Source of the DNA: Alphaproteobacteria bacterium
Lineage (GTDB): Bacteria > Pseudomonadota > Alphaproteobacteria > CAAGCB01 > CAG-977
Assembly: GCA_024407875.1 (NCBI GenBank)
Contig: JAKSVT010000002.1
Span: 1 to 64,000 of the forward strand
DNA length: 64,000 nt
Direction: 5' to 3'
Positions within the stretch are counted from its first letter, which is position 1, and every line of letters starts with the position of its first letter. Below the pieces are notes generated by a model. The model made no database searches and was not told the DNA's origin. It saw only the letters and a program-made list of their open reading frames with translations. The translations under genes and the position numbers were made by a program. Below, in pieces: positions 45,376-51,963 of the stretch.

Positions 45376-45537
45376 ATGGATAAAGAAAATAAATTAATTC
45401 CTGAACAAGAAGCGAAAGAAAACGAAATCGTTGAATTAAAAGATGAAAAATTGGAAATAATCACTGCAGCAGCAGGAATATCTTGCGATGAAAATATAAC
45501 AATCAGTATGCTATTGGAGAAAAAAACGAGCCCATAA
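45376..45537 (+). CDS. Small leader-family peptide 5 (53 aa)
   Basis: The product begins MDKENKLIPEQEAKENEIVE, then LKDEKLEIITAAAG, the shared leader with AG at the junction. The tail is 19 residues (ISCDENITISMLLEKKTSP) with one cysteine. TTGGAG precedes the ATG by about nine bases. Together with the duplicated promoter this looks like the product of a recent duplication of the peptide 1 unit followed by replacement of the tail. Confidence 0.6.
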   Translation: MDKENKLIPEQEAKENEIVELKDEKLEIITAAAGISCDENITISMLLEKKTSP

Positions 45538-45867
45538 CATAATTGTTCACATTAATAATCTCTTTCTTAAAGCAATTTCAGAGATATATCTTTCGCCTTG
45601 ATTAACTTTTATTTGTATAATGCAGTCAAGGTATTCTCTTTATAAATAAATTCTTTTTCAAATGGTGGAAGAACTTTACTTATAGAACGGATTTTATGAT
45701 TTTGAACTATCTTTTTAATTATAAACTTAAACAAATATTTTGCTCTAGTCTCGCTAAATAATAAGTTGAGAGCTCATAATAGGCTCTCTTTATATTTTGT
45801 CTTTACGAATAAGATGATATGTGGTAAAGGAACCTCCAAAAATTTTGTTAAGCTAGAGGTTCTAAAA
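45538..45867. other. Gap between the peptide cluster and the phosphatase gene
   Basis: No gene with a start and a ribosome site was found. On the minus strand a stop-free stretch of about 54 codons (around 45609-45774, containing KYLFKFIIKKIVQNHKIRSI) lacks a start codon and may be a decayed gene. A weak stem GAGAGC / GCTCTC near 45769-45789, followed by TTTATATTTT, could be a plus-strand terminator. Confidence 0.4.
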
Positions 45868-46452
45868 ATGAAAAAAATTTATTTGTTTAGACATGGAAAA
45901 ACTCAAATGAATTTAAAAGGCAGATGGCAAGGATCTGGAAATGATGAACCTCTTGCTGAAGAAGGAAAAGTTCAATCAGAAGAATTGGCTAATAGGATTT
46001 CTAAATTAGGCTTAAAAATTATCTATACTTCACCTTTAAAAAGAGCAAAAGAAACTGCAAATATTGTAGCTAAAGCTTGTAATATTCCACTAGTTGAAAA
46101 TAAAAATCTAATAGAAGGCTGTTTTGGTGATGCTGAAGGATTAACATTAGCTCAAGTATATGAAAAATTTCCAGATATAACCCCTCATTGGCAAAGTTTA
46201 GAAGAAGATGGAATGGATGTATGTTTCCCGCCAAATGGCGAAACGAAACGCCAAATGCAAACAAGAATGATTGCTACGATTAAGGAAATTTTAGCTAATG
46301 ATACAAATGATGTTATAGGCATTTGTATTCATAGTGCATTGATTAGGTGTACATTGTTATATTTTGGCGAGAAATTATTATCAATTCCACATGATAAAAT
46401 TTTTATGCTGGAAGCTGAAGATAGTAATTTAAGATTTGTTGAAGCAAAATAA
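45868..46452 (+). CDS. Histidine phosphatase (phosphoglycerate mutase-like) family protein
   Basis: The start is ATG 45868 (MKKIYLFRHGKTQMN), with AGAGG about nine bases upstream; a longer frame has no ribosome site. The catalytic signature is FRHGKT with the phosphorylated His, then YTSPLKRAKETA (second Arg), the acid Glu in IEGCFGDAEG, and IHSALIRC, where the late catalytic His is kept. It may dephosphorylate a sugar phosphate, alpha-ribazole phosphate or another small molecule; the substrate cannot be told from the sequence. It is a single gene between the peptide cluster and the ffh leader. Confidence 0.85.
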   Translation: MKKIYLFRHGKTQMNLKGRWQGSGNDEPLAEEGKVQSEELANRISKLGLKIIYTSPLKRAKETANIVAKACNIPLVENKNLIEGCFGDAEGLTLAQVYEKFPDITPHWQSLEEDGMDVCFPPNGETKRQMQTRMIATIKEILANDTNDVIGICIHSALIRCTLLYFGEKLLSIPHDKIFMLEAEDSNLRFVEAK

Positions 46453-46515
46453 TTTTTCAATAAGCTTTATAAAATGTTGACTTTATGCAGAAATTAGCGT
46501 ATATCATTGCGCTAT

Positions 46516-46591
46516 GAACTGTAAAGGTCTTACAATTCTACTTCTGCGGAAGTTCGTCAGCCGGTGAATACGCCCACTGACGCAATTTTTG
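46516..46591 (+). ncRNA. Three-hairpin structured leader upstream of ffh
   Basis: Three consecutive hairpins can be drawn. The first is GAA(C)TGTAA / TTACA(A)TTC with loop AGGTC (46516-46538). The second is ACTTC / GAAGT with loop TGCG (46540-46553). The third is CGTCAG-CC-GGTG / CGCC-CA-CTGACG with loop AATA (46555-46582), followed by CAATTTTTG. The region is richer in G+C than its flanks. The last hairpin plus T run looks like an intrinsic terminator, so this may be an attenuator or a short RNA ending just before ffh. It lacks the conserved SRP RNA apical motif. Confidence 0.5.
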
Positions 46592-46620
46592 TCGTAAGTA
46601 ATAAAATAAAGGAATGAATG

Positions 46621-48012
46621 ATGTTTGACACATTATCGGAAAAATTATCAGGTATCTTTAGTCGCCTGACTGGACGCGGAGCGCTTAGCGAATCCGACGT
46701 CGATTCCGCAATGCGTGAAATTAGAATTGCTTTATTAGAAGCTGATGTAGCTTTACCAGTTGTAAAATCCTTTATAGAAAAAGTGCGTGAGCAAGCAGTT
46801 GGACAACAGGTTATTAAATCTGTAACACCTGGACAACAAGTAGTTAAAATTGTTCATGATGCCTTGGTTGAAACTTTGGGCGAAAAAAATGAAGAATTGA
46901 ATTTAGCTGCTGTTCCACCTGTACCAGTTTTGATGGTAGGATTACAAGGTTCAGGTAAAACAACAACAACTGCGAAGTTGGCACTTCGTTTGAAAAAAGA
47001 CAAGAAACGTGTAATGATGGCATCACTTGACGTTTATCGTCCAGCTGCAAGAGAGCAATTGGCAATATTGGGTGAGCAAATTGGCGTTGATACATTGCCT
47101 ATTATTGAAAACGAAAAGCCAACAAATATTGCAAGCCGTGCAATGAGCATGGCAAAAACTGGTGGATATGATGTTGTAATTTTAGATACAGCTGGTCGTT
47201 TACATATTGATATGGAAATGATGGCCGAAGTACAACAAATCCGTGATATTGCAAAACCACATGAAACTTTGCTTGTAGTTGACTCAATGAGTGGTCAAGA
47301 TGCAGTAAATGTTGCAAAAGAGTTTAATGATAAGATAGGAATATCGGGTATTGTTTTAACACGTATTGATGGTGATGCACGTGGAGGTGCTGCTTTGTCA
47401 ATGCGTCAAATTACAGGATGTCCTATTAAATTTATGGGTGCTGGAGAAAAGGTTGAAGCTTTAGAGCCTTTCTATCCAGAACGTCTTGCTGGTCGTATTT
47501 TGGATATGGGTGATGTTGTATCACTCGTTGAAAATGCAGTTGAAAAAATAAATCAAGATGAAGCAGAACGCGTTGCTAAACGTATGATGGATGGTCGTTT
47601 TGATTTAAATGATATGCTTTCTCAATTTAGACAAATGCAAAATATGGGTGATATCAAGGGGTTAATTGGAATGTTGCCTGGAATGGGCAAATTCAAAGCT
47701 CAAATCGAAGCTGCCCAAATCGATGATAAAGTTTTTAAACGACAAGAGGCGATTATTCTTTCCATGACGCCTAGTGAACGTCGTCATCCTGAAATCATTA
47801 AGGCTTCTCGTAAGAAGAGAATAGCTTTAGGCTGTGGCTTAACTGTCCAAGATGTCAATAAGTTATTGAAATCTTATGAACAAATGGGCGACTTAATGAA
47901 GAAGATGAAAGGTTTTGGAAAGTTCGGCGGTTTGGGTGGTCTGTCCAAGATGGCCGGATTAGGAAAAATGATGGGTGGATTTAATAATCCATTTGGAAGA
48001 TTTCCTGGATAA
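46621..48012 (+). CDS. ffh: Signal recognition particle protein Ffh
   Basis: The NG domain has GLQGSGKTTTTAKLAL (P-loop), DVYRPAAREQL, DTAGRLH and TRIDGDARGGAAL. The methionine-rich M domain has GDIKGLIGMLPGMGK and ends with a Met/Gly-rich tail. It binds SRP RNA and signal sequences and delivers nascent membrane proteins to FtsY. The start is put at the second of two adjacent ATGs (46621, MFDTLSEKLS), seven bases from AAAGGA. It heads the run with rpsP, rimM, trmD and rplS. Confidence 0.96.
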   Translation: MFDTLSEKLSGIFSRLTGRGALSESDVDSAMREIRIALLEADVALPVVKSFIEKVREQAVGQQVIKSVTPGQQVVKIVHDALVETLGEKNEELNLAAVPPVPVLMVGLQGSGKTTTTAKLALRLKKDKKRVMMASLDVYRPAAREQLAILGEQIGVDTLPIIENEKPTNIASRAMSMAKTGGYDVVILDTAGRLHIDMEMMAEVQQIRDIAKPHETLLVVDSMSGQDAVNVAKEFNDKIGISGIVLTRIDGDARGGAALSMRQITGCPIKFMGAGEKVEALEPFYPERLAGRILDMGDVVSLVENAVEKINQDEAERVAKRMMDGRFDLNDMLSQFRQMQNMGDIKGLIGMLPGMGKFKAQIEAAQIDDKVFKRQEAIILSMTPSERRHPEIIKASRKKRIALGCGLTVQDVNKLLKSYEQMGDLMKKMKGFGKFGGLGGLSKMAGLGKMMGGFNNPFGRFPG

Positions 48013-48051
48013 ACAGACTAGTTATAATTTTTAAAGTAGAGGTAATTAAAT

Positions 48052-48420
48052 ATGACAGTTCGTATTAGACTTGCACGCGGCGGAAGCAAAAACGCTCCTT
48101 TCCATAAGATCGTAGTTGCTGATCAACGTTTCCCACGTGATGGTCGTTTCATTGAACGCGTTGGTTCTTACAATCCATTATTGCCATCAGATTCCGCAGA
48201 TCGCGTAATCGTAAAGGCAGAACGTGTAAAATATTGGTTAGGCGTAGGTGCACAACCAACAGAACGCGTAGCAAAATTATTGTCCAAGTTGGGCTTGTGT
48301 GACGCTCCAAAGGTAAATGCTCGTCCACAAAAATCAGCTCCAAAAGCAAAAGCAGTAGAACGCGCTAAAGCTAAAGCTGCTAAAGCTGAAGAAGCTGCTG
48401 CAGCAACAGCCGAAGCTTAA
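48052..48420 (+). CDS. rpsP: 30S ribosomal protein S16
   Basis: [36 protein letters not shown] and [17 protein letters not shown] are the S16 core. It has an Ala/Lys-rich tail of about 35 residues beyond the core, as in many alphaproteobacteria. It is 39 bases after ffh, preceded by AGAGG. Confidence 0.97.
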   Translation: MTVRIRLARGGSKNAPFHKIVVADQRFPRDGRFIERVGSYNPLLPSDSADRVIVKAERVKYWLGVGAQPTERVAKLLSKLGLCDAPKVNARPQKSAPKAKAVERAKAKAAKAEEAAAATAEA

Positions 48421-48448
48421 TTTCGGTTGATATAAGGAATTTTTGATA

Positions 48449-48970
48449 ATGGCTAGTTCATTAGAAGACAAAATGGTTTGTTTAGCTATGATAACTACAG
48501 CCCATGGTGTCAAAGGACAAGTCAAAGTCAAAAGTTGGACAAAAGAACCTAAGGATTTTGCATCGTTTGATTGTCTTTATAATTCAAAAGGTGATGTAGA
48601 ATTTAAGGTTAAGATTGTTGGTCAGATTAAAGAAGATTTTATTGTTTCTATTGTCGGTATCAATGATCGAAATCAAGCTGAGGCATTGCGTGGTACAAAA
48701 TTATATGTAAAACGTAGTATGTTGCCGAAGCTATCACAGGGTCAGTTTTATCATACAGATTTAGTCGGTTTAATGGCTAAAACAATGGATGGTAAAGAGT
48801 TAGGAAGAGTAAAAGCTGTTTATAATTTTGGTGCAGGGGATATGTTAGAAGTTGGTGATTTGGTAGACTATTTACCTTTTACTAATTTAGTTGTTCCTGA
48901 AATTGATATAGAAAATGGTTTTGTTCTTATTAATATGCCTGACTATGTGGAAGTCAAATCTGAGAAGTGA
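48449..48970 (+). CDS. rimM: Ribosome maturation factor RimM
   Basis: The N-terminal domain has [18 protein letters not shown], and the PRC-barrel C-terminal domain contains [20 protein letters not shown] and [10 protein letters not shown]. It binds S19 and assists 30S head assembly. ATG 48449 is preferred over TTG 48443 because the AAGGA box is then ten bases away instead of four. It ends with TGA (48968-48970), evidence that UGA is a stop in this genome. Confidence 0.94.
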   Translation: MASSLEDKMVCLAMITTAHGVKGQVKVKSWTKEPKDFASFDCLYNSKGDVEFKVKIVGQIKEDFIVSIVGINDRNQAEALRGTKLYVKRSMLPKLSQGQFYHTDLVGLMAKTMDGKELGRVKAVYNFGAGDMLEVGDLVDYLPFTNLVVPEIDIENGFVLINMPDYVEVKSEK

Positions 48971-48975
48971 ATGCT

Positions 48976-49695
48976 ATGAGTAGTTCATTTCAAGCTAGGG
49001 TATTGACTGTGTTTCCAGAGATGTTTCCAGGTTATCTTGGATATTCTTTGGCAGGAAGGGCTCTAAACGACGGGATTTGGTCTATGGATGTTGTTAATAT
49101 TCGCGATTTTGCGAGTGATAAACACAGAACCGTAGATGATACTCCTTTCGGTGGTGGTGCTGGGATGATTATGCGTCCTGACATTTTAGGAAGTGCTATT
49201 GAAGCAACCTATAAACCAAATGAACCTTTAATTTATTTTTCTCCTCGTGGAGAGCGTATTTCGCAATCTATGTTGGAAGAAGTAAAAGATGCAGGAAGCG
49301 CAACATTCTTATGTGGAAGATTTGAAGGAATTGATGAACGAGTATTGGAAGCTTATCCTTTCCGTGAAGTCAGTTTAGGGGACTTTGTCTTATCAGGGGG
49401 AGAACCCGCCTGTTTAGCTATGATGGACGGTATTGTTCGTTTATTGCCAGGCGTTATGGGATCACCTGAATCCTTAGATGAGGAAAGTTTTAGTAATGGC
49501 TTACTAGAATATCCTCAATATACCAGACCCGCAGTTTGGAACGGGTTATTGGTACCAGAAGTTTTAAACTCTGGACATCATGAGAATATAGCGAAGTGGC
49601 GTTTAGCTAGGTCGCAAGAATTAACAAAACAGCGTAGACCTGATATGTGGAATGCATATTTAGAGAATACGCAAGCAAGAGGATTAAAAAAATGA
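48976..49695 (+). CDS. trmD: tRNA (guanine-N1)-methyltransferase TrmD
   Basis: The SPOUT signatures are present: [64 protein letters not shown] and LEYPQYTRP. It methylates G37 of tRNAs to prevent frameshifting. ATG 48976 is preferred; a GTG at 48967 would overlap rimM by four bases but adds only three codons. The 3' end overlaps rplS by four bases (ATGA). Confidence 0.95.
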   Translation: MSSSFQARVLTVFPEMFPGYLGYSLAGRALNDGIWSMDVVNIRDFASDKHRTVDDTPFGGGAGMIMRPDILGSAIEATYKPNEPLIYFSPRGERISQSMLEEVKDAGSATFLCGRFEGIDERVLEAYPFREVSLGDFVLSGGEPACLAMMDGIVRLLPGVMGSPESLDEESFSNGLLEYPQYTRPAVWNGLLVPEVLNSGHHENIAKWRLARSQELTKQRRPDMWNAYLENTQARGLKK

Positions 49696-50054
49696 ATTTA
49701 ATTGAAACGCTTGAAAAAGAACAACAAGCAAAATTAGCAAAAGCTGATTTTCCTGAATTTAAAGCTGGTGACACATTACGTGTTCATGCAAAAGTTGTTG
49801 AAGGTGAACGTGAACGTATTCAAATTTATGAAGGCGTTTGCATTGCTCGCAATAACGATGGTTTGAATTCAACATTCACAGTTCGTAAAATTTCATTTGG
49901 TGAAGGTGTAGAACGTGTATTCCCTGTATATTCTCCAAATGTAGCAAAAGTAGAAGTAACACGTCGCGGTAAAGTACGTCGTGCAAAGTTGTATTACCTC
50001 CGCAACTTACGCGGTAAAGCTGCTCGTATTACAGAGGTTAATGAATCCAAGTAA
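49692..50054 (+). CDS. rplS: 50S ribosomal protein L19
   Basis: [51 protein letters not shown] and [20 protein letters not shown] are L19 sequence. The start is ATG 49692 ([11 protein letters not shown]), with AGAGGATT upstream inside trmD. It is the last gene of the ffh-rplS run. Confidence 0.96.
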   Translation: MNLIETLEKEQQAKLAKADFPEFKAGDTLRVHAKVVEGERERIQIYEGVCIARNNDGLNSTFTVRKISFGEGVERVFPVYSPNVAKVEVTRRGKVRRAKLYYLRNLRGKAARITEVNESK

Positions 50055-50061
50055 TTAACAA

Positions 50062-50128
50062 TTACCTCTTGCACCGAAAGGGATAGTTATATTTTTTTAT
50101 AAACAATTCCCTTTCGGTAGTTAGGTAA
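50062..50128 (+). promoter_or_regulatory. Long imperfect stem-loop after rplS
   Basis: TTACCT (50062-50067) and ACCGAAAGGGA (50073-50083) pair with TCCCTTTCGGT (50108-50118) and AGGTAA (50123-50128), giving 17 base pairs around a 24-base loop that contains TTTTTTT. The stem is long, but the U tract is in the loop, not after it. It could be a processing site, a 3' stabiliser for the rplS mRNA, or an unusual terminator. Confidence 0.5.
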
Positions 50129-50146
50129 TAATTATAAGGATGAACT

Positions 50147-50174
50147 TTTTCCCTTTATATTATAATAGGGAAAA
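50147..50174 (+). terminator. Hairpin between rplS and asd
   Basis: TTTTCCCT (50147-50154) pairs with AGGGAAAA (50167-50174) across a 12-base AT loop, followed by TTGTTCTTTTT. It may end the rplS transcript or act in the asd leader, 28 bases before the asd start. Confidence 0.5.
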
Positions 50175-50201
50175 TTGTTCTTTTTAAAAAAGGGGATAAA
50201 C

Positions 50202-51233
50202 ATGGTAAATGTAGCAGTAGTAGGTGCAACAGGTAATGTTGGACGTACAATGTTGGATATTTTAGCTGAACGTAAATTTCCTGTAGATAAAATTTATGCT
50301 TTAGCTTCTCCAAAGTCAGTTGGTAAAGAATTATCTTTTGGTGATGACGTTGTAGTTGTTGAAGATTTAGCTAAATTTGATTTTAGTAAAGCTGATGTTG
50401 CTTTAATGAGTGCTGGTGGATCTGTTAGTGAAAAATGGGCACCAAAGATGGCAGAAGCTGGTTGTGTTGTAATTGATAACTCAAGTCAATGGCGTATGGA
50501 TCCTGATGTTCCATTAGTTGTTCCAGAAGTAAATCCACAAGCTATTGCCGGATATAAGAAGAAAGGCATTATTGCTAATCCAAATTGTTCTACTATTCAA
50601 ATGGTTGTTCCATTAGCTGCATTGCATAGAAAATTTAAGATTAAACGTGTTGTTGTCTCTACATATCAATCTGTTTCTGGCGCAGGTAAGGCAGGAATTG
50701 ATGAATTGTGGGATCAATCAAAATTAGTTTATGAAGGTAGCATTGGTTTAGATAGAATGGGTGAAACAGTTAAGAAGTTTACAAAGCAAATTTCTTACAA
50801 TGTAATTCCTCATATTGATGTATTTTTAGATGATGGTGCTACTAAAGAAGAATGGAAAATGGCAGCTGAAACAAAGAAGATTTTAGATCCTTCAATTAAG
50901 CTTCATGCTAACTGTGCTAGAGTACCTGTATTTGTAGGTCATGGTGAGTATGTAAATATTGAATGTGAAAATGAAATTTCAGATCAAGCTGCTAGAACAA
51001 TATTAATGAAAACACCTGGCGTTATGGTTGTTGATAATAGAGTTGATGCAGGATATCAAACCCAAGTTGATGCTGCTGGTTTAGATGATGTTTATGTATC
51101 TAGAATTAGATCTGATGCAACAGTTGATAATGGTTTGAGCTTTTGGTGCGTAGCTGATAACTTGCGTAAAGGTGCAGCTTTGAATGCTGTTCAAATTGCA
51201 GAAGTTTTAGTAAGAGATTATTTAAATAAATAA
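50202..51233 (+). CDS. asd: Aspartate-semialdehyde dehydrogenase
   Basis: VAVVGATGNVGRTMLDIL is the NADP-binding fold. IANPNCSTIQMVVPLAALH carries the catalytic Cys, and YQSVSGAGKAGIDEL and HGEYVNIECE hold the substrate-binding and catalytic residues. It reduces aspartyl phosphate to the semialdehyde, the branch point to lysine, diaminopimelate, threonine and methionine. The start is ATG 50202 (MVNVAVVGA), right after AAGGGG; a longer frame from 50175 overlaps the upstream hairpin area and has no ribosome site. Confidence 0.96.
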   Translation: MVNVAVVGATGNVGRTMLDILAERKFPVDKIYALASPKSVGKELSFGDDVVVVEDLAKFDFSKADVALMSAGGSVSEKWAPKMAEAGCVVIDNSSQWRMDPDVPLVVPEVNPQAIAGYKKKGIIANPNCSTIQMVVPLAALHRKFKIKRVVVSTYQSVSGAGKAGIDELWDQSKLVYEGSIGLDRMGETVKKFTKQISYNVIPHIDVFLDDGATKEEWKMAAETKKILDPSIKLHANCARVPVFVGHGEYVNIECENEISDQAARTILMKTPGVMVVDNRVDAGYQTQVDAAGLDDVYVSRIRSDATVDNGLSFWCVADNLRKGAALNAVQIAEVLVRDYLNK

Positions 51234-51251
51234 TTTTATTAATTAAGTTTG

Positions 51252-51288
51252 AAAATGCCATCTTGAAATATAGGTGGCATTTTTTTTA
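51252..51288 (+). terminator. Terminator after asd
   Basis: AAAATGCCA (51252-51260) pairs with TGGCATTTT (51275-51283), followed by a T run to 51288. Confidence 0.85.
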
Positions 51289-51358
51289 GTTGAAAAAATG
51301 CTTAAATTCTTAGACAATATTCATTAAAACAATGTAACATATTTAAAGGAATTATTTT

Positions 51359-51841
51359 ATGGAAATATATAATTCAGAAAAGCTTAAAATTAATTTCTCT
51401 ATAGAAGAAAATGGCCAATTTTCATTATCTATAAAAGAAGATAATAAGGTTTTGGTAAATAGAGTTCTTTCTCTACATGGATGTGAGATTACTGATATAA
51501 TTGAATGCTTAAAATCTTATCAAAGTGATATTAATAAAGTTATTGAAAATAATATTAATGTTCTAAGTGTATTGAATAATATAATTATTACTTTGAAACG
51601 AGAATTTCGTGAATGGTATTTATCTAAGAATATAGTTTCTAATCCTTTATGGTTTGCAAAAAATGAAGGAAATACATGGTTTAGATTTAAAGTTAAACCT
51701 GTTTTTAATGATAATAAATGGTCATGTCCATTTAAAGAAACTTTTATTGATTTTGATACTTTAATTGATGTTCCTGAAAAATTTGATGATATTCCAATTG
51801 AATATTCATTAATCTGCATTGAAACTCCAAAAGAAGATTAA
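51359..51841 (+). CDS. Hypothetical protein, 160 aa
   Basis: An AAAGGAATT site precedes ATG 51359. The protein is cytoplasmic by sequence (no signal or membrane helix), with beta-type patterns at the N terminus (LKINFSIEENGQFSLSIKED), a helix in the middle (ITDIIECLKSYQSDINKVIE) and a Trp/Phe-rich C-terminal half (NTWFRFKVKPVF). No family is recognised. It lies directly upstream of the VWA/MoxR operon, which has its own promoter, so the two are not clearly linked. Confidence 0.6.
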   Translation: MEIYNSEKLKINFSIEENGQFSLSIKEDNKVLVNRVLSLHGCEITDIIECLKSYQSDINKVIENNINVLSVLNNIIITLKREFREWYLSKNIVSNPLWFAKNEGNTWFRFKVKPVFNDNKWSCPFKETFIDFDTLIDVPEKFDDIPIEYSLICIETPKED

Positions 51842-51904
51842 TTTTCATAAAAAAATTAATAACGAAAAACTTAAAATTTTTTGTATAATTTTGTCTAAAA
51901 TATA

Positions 51905-51933
51905 TTGCAAATATATTGAATTTTTGCTATATT
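51905..51933 (+). promoter_or_regulatory. Sigma70-type promoter of the VWA/MoxR operon
   Basis: TTGCAA (51905-51910) and TATATT (51928-51933) are separated by exactly 17 bases, about 30 bases before the operon's first ATG at 51964. Confidence 0.6.
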
Positions 51934-51963
51934 CAATTAAATAGTACAATTAAGGCATAGATT

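Noticed and set aside
45609-45774. Minus-strand gene between the peptide cluster and the phosphatase
   Set aside because: A stop-free stretch of about 54 codons exists, but it has no start codon, ribosome site or recognisable family.
46516-46591. SRP RNA (ffs) upstream of ffh
   Set aside because: The universally conserved apical motif of SRP RNA is missing, and the three short hairpins do not form the long rod.
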